5,391 nucleotides of DNA from Flavobacterium sp. (GCA_023253295.1 JALRGZ010000304.1:1-5391), one strand, 5' to 3'; counted from the first letter of the stretch, positions 1 to 5,329 are shown. The notes: generated by a model not told the origin, from the letters alone. A program made the numbers and translations.

Positions 1-590
1 CAACCCAAACTTTCCAAATGAGAATTATACACCTGACAATCGAGCAGCTTGTAATGCTCCTTTTTTAATTTTTCAACTAAGTATATAAAGGCAACTTTAG
101 AAGCATTGGAAACTTTAGAAAACATACTTTCACCACAAAAAACATGACCCAAATCAACACCATAAAGTCCGCCAACTAATTCATCATCCTGCCATACCTC
201 AACCGATTTGGCTATTCCTAATTCATATAATTTACAATAGGCTTCAATCATGTCATCGGTAATCCAAGTTCCATCTTGCCCTTCCCTTTTTATCGCCTGA
301 CAATTGGTAATTACAGCTCGAAAATCCTTATTGAACGTAACTTTGAAAATTTTTCTGTTGAGAATAGTACGCATGCTTTTAGAAACTACCAATTCATCTA
401 AAAACAGTACCATTCTGGGATCAGGAGACCACCAGGTGATAGGTTCGCCATCTTCAAACCAGGGAAAGATACCGCTATTATAAGCCAACTGAAGTCGCTC
501 TGAAGACAAATCACCACCCAAACCAATAATTCCGGAAGAATGGGCTAAATGAACGGGCGGGAAAAACAAATCTTCGGTAAGATAAAACAT
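1..590 (-). CDS. aat: Leucyl/phenylalanyl-tRNA--protein transferase (Aat), 3' end cut by window
   Basis: This cytoplasmic enzyme moves Leu or Phe from aminoacyl-tRNA to the N-terminal Lys or Arg of proteins, making N-degrons that ClpS/ClpAP recognise. I translated 196 complete codons from the complement. Family motifs appear in the expected order: SGIFPW (residues 39-44), TWWSPDPRMV (52-61), GTWIT (107-111), GGLYG (140-144), GESMFS (153-158), SNASK (161-165) and HLESLG (191-196). E. coli Aat has HLASLGA at the last site, so roughly 20 C-terminal residues lie outside the window. The start is the ATG at 588-590. An in-frame TGA two codons upstream (594-596) rules out an extension. A weak -7-like box (GATTTTTG on the minus strand, 622-629, 7 of 8 matches) lies about 30 nt upstream without a convincing -33 partner. 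The gene sits behind the DUF3127 terminator, so it is probably transcribed separately. Identity is near certain. Confidence 0.96.
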   Translation of the reverse strand, partial: MFYLTEDLFFPPVHLAHSSGIIGLGGDLSSERLQLAYNSGIFPWFEDGEPITWWSPDPRMVLFLDELVVSKSMRTILNRKIFKVTFNKDFRAVITNCQAIKREGQDGTWITDDMIEAYCKLYELGIAKSVEVWQDDELVGGLYGVDLGHVFCGESMFSKVSNASKVAFIYLVEKLKKEHYKLLDCQVYNSHLESLG

Positions 591-640
591 GATTCAATCA
601 ATATCCAATTCAATGACAATGCAAAAATCAATAAAAGCTT

Positions 641-695
641 CAAAAAAGAAATTCCAAATTCCAATTAGCTATTTATTAATTGGAATTTGGAATTT
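641..695 (-). terminator. Perfect 19-bp palindrome with T-run, terminator of the DUF3127 gene
   Basis: The arms at 649-667 and 677-695 are exact reverse complements (19 bp) around a 9-nt loop. Read on the minus strand, the stem is followed by C and then six T (642-647), the layout of an intrinsic terminator 21 nt after the DUF3127 stop codon. The plus-strand side shows no clean T-run, so the direction is minus. The stem is unusually AT-rich: each arm has only four G/C bases and is built from repeated AAATTCC units. It may therefore be one copy of a dispersed intergenic palindrome recruited as a terminator. A smaller AT hairpin (arms 698-705 and 711-718) overlaps the stop codon. Confidence 0.8.
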
Positions 696-716
696 TAAAA
701 ATTTAGAATTTAAATT

Positions 717-1085
717 TTAAAATGGTAAATCGTCTGGTTCGTCTTCGTTTAAGTTAGTAGCTGGAGCAAAAGCAGGAGCAGCCGGCATTGGAGCAGCAGC
801 AGGAGCTTCAGCAGCTAATTTTTCGATTCTCCATCCTTGGATACTGTTAAAATATCTCGTTTCTCCCTGTGGATTAACCCACTCTCTTCCTCTTAAGTTG
901 ATAGATACTTTTACAGCTTCACCAATCGAGTAATTGTTCAACAAATCACATTTGTCTTGTGTAAATTCAATCATAATGTGTTGAGGATATTGCTCCTCTG
1001 TAGTTACAACTACTTCTCTTTTTCTAAATGATGCGCTTACTTGTTGCTCTGGATTAACAACTTTAATTTTCCCTGTAACTTCCAT
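717..1085 (-). CDS. DUF3127 family protein, OB-fold-like with SSB-type acidic tail
   Basis: The product is 122 residues long. Residues 1-90 are a compact beta-rich domain (MEVTGKIKVV, then FRKREVVVTT, IMIEFTQDKCDLL, EAVKVSINLRGREW, FNSIQGWRIEKL). I recognise this as DUF3127, a Bacteroidota family with no assigned function, and its strand pattern resembles an OB fold. Residues 91-111 are an Ala/Pro-rich linker. The chain ends NEDEPDDLPF, nearly the conserved tip of single-stranded DNA-binding protein (DDDIPF in E. coli SSB), which docks repair and replication partners. Domain plus disordered linker plus acidic tip is the SSB architecture, so an SSB-like or SSB-competing role is a reasonable inference, not shown here. 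The start ATG at 1083-1085 sits 34 nt below an exact TAnnTTTG promoter, and the gene has its own terminator, so it looks monocistronic. Family call is firm; function is open. Confidence 0.88.
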   Translation of the reverse strand: MEVTGKIKVVNPEQQVSASFRKREVVVTTEEQYPQHIMIEFTQDKCDLLNNYSIGEAVKVSINLRGREWVNPQGETRYFNSIQGWRIEKLAAEAPAAAPMPAAPAFAPATNLNEDEPDDLPF

Positions 1086-1119
1086 CTTCGCTATTTTAAC
1101 TGTTATATAATATTATTTT

Positions 1120-1149
1120 CAAAAGTATTCCTTAAACCAGAATAACAAG
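1120..1149 (-). promoter_or_regulatory. Bacteroidota-type promoter of the DUF3127 gene
   Basis: On the minus strand the -7 box is TACTTTTG (1120-1127), an exact match to TAnnTTTG. A -33-like CTTG (1146-1149, consensus TTTG) lies 18 nt upstream, within the usual spacing for the Bacteroidota primary sigma factor. The start codon is 34 nt downstream. The site overlaps the 3' end of the doubtful ORF at 1132-1314. Confidence 0.65.
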
Positions 1150-1314
1150 TTTCTCATTTGGACTATTTTCACTCAAAATCAATTGAATAGAAAACTTTTG
1201 CAGAAAAACATTTGATTTACAAATATAACAACTTCTTCTGTCTGACAATGAAGTTTGTTTTACAATTTCTACATATTTTTTTAAATGCTTGTCCGACAAG
1301 GATGTTAAGGACAT
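1132..1314 (-). CDS. Possible 60-residue protein, unrecognised, doubtful
   Basis: I do not recognise this product. The 60-residue reading frame begins MSLTSLSDKHLKKYVEIVK, carries one CxxC pair (CYIC, residues 29-32) and has a fairly hydrophobic C-terminal third (FSIQLILSENSPNEKLVILV). There is no signal peptide or membrane segment. In its favour, an open frame this long is uncommon by chance in such AT-rich DNA, it uses ordinary A/T-ending codons, and it fills most of an otherwise long gap. Against it, no TAnnTTTG box lies upstream, the DUF3127 promoter sits inside its last codons, and it matches no family I know. It may be a lineage-specific small protein, a decayed remnant or chance. Confidence 0.25.
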   Translation of the reverse strand: MSLTSLSDKHLKKYVEIVKQTSLSDRRSCYICKSNVFLQKFSIQLILSENSPNEKLVILV

Positions 1315-1414
1315 AGAATTAAAAAGACAATAATTTCATATTGATACAAAAAATAAAAAGGAGCAAAACAATCGTATTTATAATTCGTTATATTTATAGT
1401 TCAAAATATCATTT

Positions 1415-2563
1415 ATGCAATTTTCTGATAAAAGAAGTACCGGAAGATGGATACTTATTTTTGCTTCATTTCTTATCATTTCCTTAATCTTATGGAATAC
1501 CTATACTTTTTTTCAGATTTTTAAAAATGAAGAGCGTCTTAAAATGAATCTTTTGGCGAAAGCCCAAAAAACACTCATCAATGCCGATGAAAATACCGAT
1601 GTAGAACTACCGCTTCAGATTTTTAAAAACAACACTTCCATTCCTGTTATACTTACCGAAAAAGACAGCATCATCAATACTATTAATATTGACGAACATA
1701 TTGTAAAAGATAAGACTAAGGCTATGGATTTTTTAGCGCAGCTAAAAAGAGAAAACGAACCTATCATTATTGAATATGCCCCGAATAAATACCAAAAATG
1801 GTACTATGGCAATTCTGCTTTATTGAATAAATTAAAATACTATCCGATAGCCTTACTGCTGATTATTTTCCTTTTTTCAGCACTGATTTATTATTTTTAC
1901 AGAAGTACAAAAATTGGTACACAAAACAAACTTTGGGCAGGAATGGCTAAAGAAACTGCTCACCAAATAGGCACTCCGCTTTCTTCATTAATAGGCTGGG
2001 TAGAAATTTTGAAAACCGAAGACATTGATCCCTCAACCACTTTAGAAATTGAAAAAGACATCAATCGTTTACAAACCATAACCGATCGTTTTTCTAAAAT
2101 TGGTTCTGAACCTGTTTTGGAAAAAAGTGACATTATAGAAATAACACTTCAAACTTATAACTATCTACAATCCCGATTTTCGAAACAAATTGAATTTTCA
2201 TTCGAAAGCCCGAAAACAGCAATTTATACCCTCCTCAACCCTACTTTACATAGTTGGACTATTGAAAACCTCATCAAAAATGCCATTGATGCCATGAAAG
2301 GAAAAGGCAAAATTGAGGTTAGCATTCAGGAAGATTCAGAAAATGTAAAAATTAAGGTAACTGATACAGGAAGTGGCATCCCAAAAAATCAATTCTATAC
2401 CATTTTTGAACCTGGTTTTACAACAAAAAAAAGAGGTTGGGGGCTTGGTCTATCATTAACCAAACGCATTGTAAAAGAATACCACAAAGGCAGCATTAAA
2501 GTATTGCATTCAGAAATTGGGAAAGGAACTACAATGCAAATTAGTTTGAAAAAGATTTGTTAA
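1415..2563 (+). CDS. Orphan membrane sensor histidine kinase, HAMP-less
   Basis: This 382-residue inner-membrane two-component kinase has a short cytoplasmic N-terminus, TM1 at about 12-32, an extracytoplasmic sensor of about 105 residues matching no domain I know, and TM2 at about 142-162. Only some 20 residues separate TM2 from the phosphoacceptor box, leaving no room for HAMP or PAS. The H-box is AKETAHQIGTPLSSL with phosphoacceptor His183. The neighbour is Gln184 instead of the usual Glu/Asp, a variant I associate with Bacteroidota kinases. The HATPase_c domain is complete: N-box ENLIKNAIDAM (N289), G1 DTGSGI (D317), F-box FEPGFTTK (331-338) and G2 GWGLGL (341-346). Kinase activity is therefore expected. 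No response regulator is encoded in the window, so partner and signal are unknown. The stop codon shares TTAA with the convergent transglutaminase gene. Its promoter is unclear. Confidence 0.93.
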   Translation: MQFSDKRSTGRWILIFASFLIISLILWNTYTFFQIFKNEERLKMNLLAKAQKTLINADENTDVELPLQIFKNNTSIPVILTEKDSIINTINIDEHIVKDKTKAMDFLAQLKRENEPIIIEYAPNKYQKWYYGNSALLNKLKYYPIALLLIIFLFSALIYYFYRSTKIGTQNKLWAGMAKETAHQIGTPLSSLIGWVEILKTEDIDPSTTLEIEKDINRLQTITDRFSKIGSEPVLEKSDIIEITLQTYNYLQSRFSKQIEFSFESPKTAIYTLLNPTLHSWTIENLIKNAIDAMKGKGKIEVSIQEDSENVKIKVTDTGSGIPKNQFYTIFEPGFTTKKRGWGLGLSLTKRIVKEYHKGSIKVLHSEIGKGTTMQISLKKIC

Positions 2564-3732
2564 TTTAAAGGTATCCCAAACCAGGACACTTTAGAAAACA
2601 TTGTTTTTCGTTTTAATTTAGAAGCATTCAAATAATCCTTTACAAAAGAAGCATGTTCATCTGCCTGAATCAAAGCTTCAGCAATAGTTTTCCTTAAAGA
2701 CTTTAAATTGTCTTCATTTTCAGTACCCACCATTACTAATTTAAAAACGTCGTTTTGACATTTCTGTAATTTCTCTCTCGGAGTTTGAATCATTTTATTG
2801 ATCTTTTCATCGGAAAATGTAGGCTTGAATTTTTTGTTTCGATACATTATAAAATCATTCAACTGGAGAACAGCTTCATTAACTTCAGCAACAATGGTAT
2901 TCATTTTTTCTACATTTGCATTTTGCATAACTACTTTCCATTGCTTTTTTTTTACATTATAATAATCTAAAATCAAACTATTTTTCAAACCATTTTTTTC
3001 AATACGTTCAGCCGATTCAAACAACTGATCGGTTTTTGTTTTTTTATAATACAGTGCAATTTCTTTTTCAAAATCAAAATATTTTTTGGTTTTATCCTCC
3101 TGGATTCTTCCTGCATAAAAATCTTCATTGGTAAGCGGATAATTCAAAAATTGCCACATGTAATCAAATGGCATGTGCGATGCAATTATTTTAGAAGGCT
3201 CTACTTTAAAATAGGAATTGTTTAATTTTTTTATAAATTTCCCATTGCTCATAGCTCCAGCACCCCAGGTAGGATCAAAAACAAACCATTTATTATCAAT
3301 TTTGGCAGCACACCAAGCATGAGATAATTGGTCAATTTTCCCATGTTGTTTAGTATAACCATGAATAATTTCAGATTGAATCCCAACTTTTAAGGCTATT
3401 TCATTAAAAACTTCTGCATAATGAATACAAACACCTTTTCTGGTTTTTAGAGTATTTTCTATTTTTTCCTGAGAAGTCTGAAATTGATTAGGAGTATTCA
3501 TATTAGGTACATCATAACCGATATTGGAAGCTGTCCAATAGAATACCGCACGGATTTTTTCGGCATCAGTTTTAAAATTATCCTCTATGTATTTTGCAAT
3601 TCCGGTTGTTGAAGTTGTTAAATCAACCGGAATTTTAGCTATTTTGGTATCAACAACAGCATAAGGCAACTGTGTTTGAGCGACACTCAAAACTGAAACA
3701 AACAAAAAGAGATACCATACAATTTTTCTCAT
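2560..3732 (-). CDS. Secreted transglutaminase-like protein with helical C-terminal region
   Basis: The product is 390 residues long. Residues 1-18 form a signal peptide (hydrophobic core YLFLFVSVLSVA, likely cut before Gln19). No lipobox Cys is present, so it should act in the periplasm or outside. Residues about 50-158 form a transglutaminase-core fold of the cysteine-protease superfamily, with the catalytic triad in place: Cys102 in RKGVCIHYAE, His138 in SHAW and Asp153 in FDPTWG. The KGVC...HAW...DPTWGAG pattern resembles bacterial transglutaminase/protease-like proteins related to the kyphoscoliosis peptidase group. The remaining 230 or so residues are Lys-rich, mostly helical and unassigned. 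Such proteins may cleave or cross-link peptides, but the substrate cannot be told from sequence. The start codon is only 17 nt after the terminator U-tract of the HIT gene, and no TAnnTTTG box lies between, so expression may depend on read-through. Catalytic-fold call is firm; role is unknown. Confidence 0.88.
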   Translation of the reverse strand: MRKIVWYLFLFVSVLSVAQTQLPYAVVDTKIAKIPVDLTTSTTGIAKYIEDNFKTDAEKIRAVFYWTASNIGYDVPNMNTPNQFQTSQEKIENTLKTRKGVCIHYAEVFNEIALKVGIQSEIIHGYTKQHGKIDQLSHAWCAAKIDNKWFVFDPTWGAGAMSNGKFIKKLNNSYFKVEPSKIIASHMPFDYMWQFLNYPLTNEDFYAGRIQEDKTKKYFDFEKEIALYYKKTKTDQLFESAERIEKNGLKNSLILDYYNVKKKQWKVVMQNANVEKMNTIVAEVNEAVLQLNDFIMYRNKKFKPTFSDEKINKMIQTPREKLQKCQNDVFKLVMVGTENEDNLKSLRKTIAEALIQADEHASFVKDYLNASKLKRKTMFSKVSWFGIPLN

Positions 3733-3749
3733 ATCATTCCGATTTGTTT

Positions 3750-3776
3750 AAAAAAAAAACACGAATAAATTCGTGT
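3750..3776 (-). terminator. Intrinsic terminator of the greA-HIT operon
   Basis: The arms ACACGAA (3759-3765) and TTCGTGT (3770-3776) form a 7-bp stem with a 4-nt loop. On the minus strand the stem is followed by a further nine T (3750-3758). It lies 21 nt past the HIT stop codon. On the plus strand the hairpin is preceded by A and followed only by broken T-runs, so the direction is minus. The U-tract ends 17 nt before the transglutaminase start codon. Confidence 0.88.
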
Positions 3777-3797
3777 CTTTCTTTGGGATTATTTTGA

Positions 3798-4187
3798 TTA
3801 TAAATTAGCTCGAATATCTTCAGCCAATTTTTCAAATTCTTCTTTACTTAATGCTACTTTTTTGTGAAAACGAATATCATCCATTGTAGTTAACGGAATC
3901 AAATGCACATGCGCATGTGGCACTTCTAATCCAATTACCGAAATGGCAATTCGATTACAAGGAACCGTTTTTTCGATAGCCTTGGCTACTTTTCTGGAGA
4001 AATGCATCAAACCTAAAAAATGAGCCTCATCCATATCAAAAATCTTATCGACTTCAAATTTAGGGATACATAAAGTATGTCCCTTAGCATTTGGATTAAT
4101 ATCCAAAAAAGCAAAGTAATTTTCGTCTTCAGCTATCTTATAACATGGAATTTCTCCGTTTACAATTTTGGTGAATATTGTACTCAT
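3798..4187 (-). CDS. HIT family nucleotide hydrolase
   Basis: This 129-residue cytoplasmic protein belongs to the histidine-triad superfamily (Hint/Fhit-like), whose members hydrolyse nucleoside phosphoramidates or dinucleotide and nucleotide esters. The triad motif is PHAHVHLIPL (residues 90-99). By homology to Hint1 the middle His93 is the nucleophile, flanked by His91 and His95. Other family marks are the N-terminal IFTKIVNGEIP (4-14) and FLDINPNAKGHTL (28-39). The N-terminal zinc-binding cysteines of some HIT proteins are absent. I chose the ATG at 4185-4187, giving MSTIFTKI as in homologues. An in-frame ATG at 4203-4205 would add MLNAFN, which is not a family feature and lies 5 nt from the greA stop. 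The gene is second in the greA-HIT operon, 23 nt after greA, and is followed by a strong terminator. The natural substrate is unknown. Confidence 0.93.
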   Translation of the reverse strand: MSTIFTKIVNGEIPCYKIAEDENYFAFLDINPNAKGHTLCIPKFEVDKIFDMDEAHFLGLMHFSRKVAKAIEKTVPCNRIAISVIGLEVPHAHVHLIPLTTMDDIRFHKKVALSKEEFEKLAEDIRANL

Positions 4188-4210
4188 GTTGAATGCGTTT
4201 AACAATTAAA

Positions 4211-4687
4211 CTATTCTCTTGTAATTTCCAGAATTTCGAATTTTAATTTTCCATTAGGAACAGTAATTTCAGCTACTTCACCTACTGATTTACCCAGCAA
4301 TCCTTTTCCAATTGGAGAAGTTACCGAAATTTTTCCAGTTTTCAAGTCAGCTTCACTTTCAGCAACCAGAGTATATTTCATTTCCATTCCGTTAGCCTGA
4401 TTTTTAATTTTAACACTTGATAAAACCAAAACTTTTGAAAGGTCCAATTGTGATTCGTCAATTAATCTTGCATTAGCATATAATTCCTCTAATTTAGAAA
4501 TTTTCATTTCTAATAAACCCTGAGCTTCTTTGGCAGCATCATATTCTGCATTCTCAGATAAATCTCCTTTATCACGAGCCTCAGCAATATCTTGAGATGC
4601 TTTTGGACGCATAACCGCTTTTAAATAATCCAACTCTTCCTTTAACTTTTTTAATCCCTCGGCAGTATAATAAGATACGTTACTCAT
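4211..4687 (-). CDS. greA: Transcription elongation factor GreA
   Basis: GreA enters the secondary channel of RNA polymerase and stimulates cleavage of backtracked transcripts, restarting stalled complexes. The 158-residue length is standard. Residues 1-75 form the N-terminal antiparallel coiled coil, with the tip sequence ARDKGDLSENAEYDAAKE. The acidic tip residues Asp42 and Glu45 correspond to the Mg2+-handling D41 and E44 of E. coli GreA. Residues about 82-158 form the C-terminal FKBP-like domain, including SPIGKGLLGKSVGE (124-137) and the ending FEILEI. The start ATG at 4685-4687 lies downstream of an exact TAnnTTTG promoter, with a 5' leader of roughly 50 nt containing a hairpin with a U-run. 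The gene is first in a two-gene operon with the HIT gene, an arrangement I recall as common in Bacteroidota. All expected features are intact. Confidence 0.97.
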   Translation of the reverse strand: MSNVSYYTAEGLKKLKEELDYLKAVMRPKASQDIAEARDKGDLSENAEYDAAKEAQGLLEMKISKLEELYANARLIDESQLDLSKVLVLSSVKIKNQANGMEMKYTLVAESEADLKTGKISVTSPIGKGLLGKSVGEVAEITVPNGKLKFEILEITRE

Positions 4688-4710
4688 AATTTCATCGTTT
4701 ATATAAATAC

Positions 4711-4735
4711 AAAAAATCCCATCGCAACGGGATTT
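4711..4735 (-). promoter_or_regulatory. Leader hairpin with U-run upstream of greA (possible attenuator)
   Basis: The arms at 4727-4735 and 4714-4722 make a 9-bp stem around a 4-nt loop (TGCG on the minus strand). Its only imperfection is a G-U wobble when read as minus-strand RNA, which becomes an A-C mismatch on plus-strand RNA, so the structure suits the greA transcript. A run of six U (4711-4716, three of them in the stem) closes it. It lies just downstream of the predicted transcription start and 23 nt before the greA ATG. It could be a leader terminator controlling greA, as in E. coli where the greA leader yields the short RNA GraL, or a 5' stabilising stem. No gene to its right needs a terminator here, since the neighbour is divergent. 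Confidence 0.6.
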
Positions 4736-4742
4736 CTTGCTA

Positions 4743-4771
4743 CAAATATAGTATATTTTTTAATAGTCAAT
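4743..4771 (-). promoter_or_regulatory. Bacteroidota-type promoter of greA-HIT
   Basis: On the minus strand the -7 box TATATTTG (4743-4750) matches TAnnTTTG exactly. A -33-like ATTG (4768-4771) lies 17 nt upstream. The start of transcription is expected around 4736-4739. A second exact -7 match, TACTTTTG (4798-4805, minus), lies further upstream without a visible -33 partner and could be a weaker alternative start. Confidence 0.7.
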
Positions 4772-4812
4772 AATTATATGTTAAGCATATAACTTTTCAA
4801 AAGTAAATAATT

Positions 4813-4820
4813 TAAATTTG
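4813..4820 (+). promoter_or_regulatory. Probable -7 box for the Rieske-like lipoprotein gene
   Basis: TAAATTTG at 4813-4820 is an exact TAnnTTTG match, 29 nt before the start codon. The -33 region is poor: only TTTT at 4794-4797, spaced 15 nt. That TTTT lies within a small perfect dyad (ACTTTTCAAAAGT, 4792-4804). Another dyad (ATATG/CATAT, 4776-4790) lies beside it. Either could be a protein-binding site between the divergent promoters, but this is speculative. Confidence 0.45.
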
Positions 4821-4849
4821 TTTCACTAATAGTTTTATAAATTAAAAAC

Positions 4850-5272
4850 ATGAAAAAAATCATCGGTGTTTTTCTTCTTAGTTTATTATTTTTCTCCTGT
4901 TCGGAAAATGGGTTTAATAATAACAATCCTTATATTCCTAATATTAATTTTTCAGCAACATTAAATTTAGCATTTTATCAAAATCTCACTTATCCAGGCA
5001 CTACAATTTACTATTATGGCGCTGAATTAAACGGAACTAAAGGGATTTTCATCATCAACATAAATGGAAATACTTACAATGCCTTTGATGCTGCCTGCCC
5101 TAACCAAAGCTCAAGTACTTGTACTAACCGATTAACTCTTGACGGAATCTATTTAAAATGCAGTTGTGGCAATGAACAATACAATTTATATACAGGACAA
5201 AGCAATCTACAATACCCTTTAAAACAATATCGGGTACAAGCAAATGGGAATTACCTAACGGTCTATAACTAA
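4850..5272 (+). CDS. Lipoprotein with Rieske-like fold lacking the histidine ligands
   Basis: The product is 140 residues long. Residues 1-17 are a lipoprotein signal peptide ending FFSC, with Cys17 as the lipidation site. A short Asn-rich spacer (NNNNP) follows, then a beta-rich domain to the C-terminus. The pattern FDAACPNQ (79-86), a second Cys at 91, KCSCGNEQYNLYTG (103-116) and YPLKQYRV (122-129) follows the Rieske layout of box I, box II and closing strand. In a true Rieske protein the boxes read CxH and CxCH. Here the cluster Cys positions (C83, C104) and the pair that usually forms a disulfide (C91, C106) are kept, but both His ligands are replaced, by Asn85 and Gly107. A normal [2Fe-2S] Rieske centre is therefore unlikely; a four-Cys metal site or a purely structural fold is possible. 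Only one acidic residue follows Cys17, so surface export is undetermined. The gene ends in tandem TAA TAA. Fold assignment is fairly sure; function is unknown. Confidence 0.85.
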   Translation: MKKIIGVFLLSLLFFSCSENGFNNNNPYIPNINFSATLNLAFYQNLTYPGTTIYYYGAELNGTKGIFIININGNTYNAFDAACPNQSSSTCTNRLTLDGIYLKCSCGNEQYNLYTGQSNLQYPLKQYRVQANGNYLTVYN

Positions 5273-5273
5273 T

Positions 5274-5308
5274 AAAGGGCTGTAAATTGAAAATCTACAG
5301 CCCTTTTT
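5274..5308 (+). terminator. Strong intrinsic terminator after the lipoprotein gene, probably two-way
   Basis: The arms at 5274-5284 and 5296-5306 are exact 11-bp complements (AAAGGGCTGTA and TACAGCCCTTT) around an 11-nt loop. On the plus strand the stem runs into five T (5304-5308). On the minus strand it ends in TTTATT, a weaker tail that could still serve the convergent barrel gene, whose stop codon is 21 nt to the right at 5330. The stem begins two bases after the lipoprotein stop codon. Confidence 0.9.
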
Positions 5309-5329
5309 AGGACGACTCAAAACAATAAA

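Larger units (their letters stand above)
1086..1414. other. 329-bp interval between DUF3127 and the histidine kinase
   Basis: This divergent gap holds the DUF3127 promoter near its left end and one uncertain 60-codon ORF (1132-1314, minus). The right-hand 100 bp is very AT-rich and should contain the kinase promoter, but no clear one is visible. The best -7-like box is TATATTTA at 1389-1396 (7 of 8), with no TTTG partner at the right distance. No hairpin with a U-run, tRNA or direct repeat was seen. Confidence 0.6.

Noticed and set aside
1321..1414. Promoter for the histidine kinase
   Set aside because: The best -7-like box (TATATTTA, 1389-1396) misses the final G and has no TTTG-like -33 element at a suitable distance, so I did not list it as a feature.
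2785..2970. 61-codon plus-strand reading frame inside the transglutaminase gene
   Set aside because: It is wholly antisense to a well-supported gene, its product is a low-complexity Phe/Ile-rich string, and no promoter precedes it. It is a shadow frame.
4188..4205. Six-residue N-terminal extension of the HIT protein (start at 4203-4205)
   Set aside because: The family normally starts at MSTIFTKI. The extension MLNAFN is not a family feature and would leave only 5 nt after the greA stop.
5274..5308. Could the GGGCTGTA/TACAGCCC inverted repeat be a mobile-element end or attachment site?
   Set aside because: It is a single hairpin right after a stop codon with a T-tract, and no transposase or integrase is nearby. 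An intrinsic terminator explains it fully.
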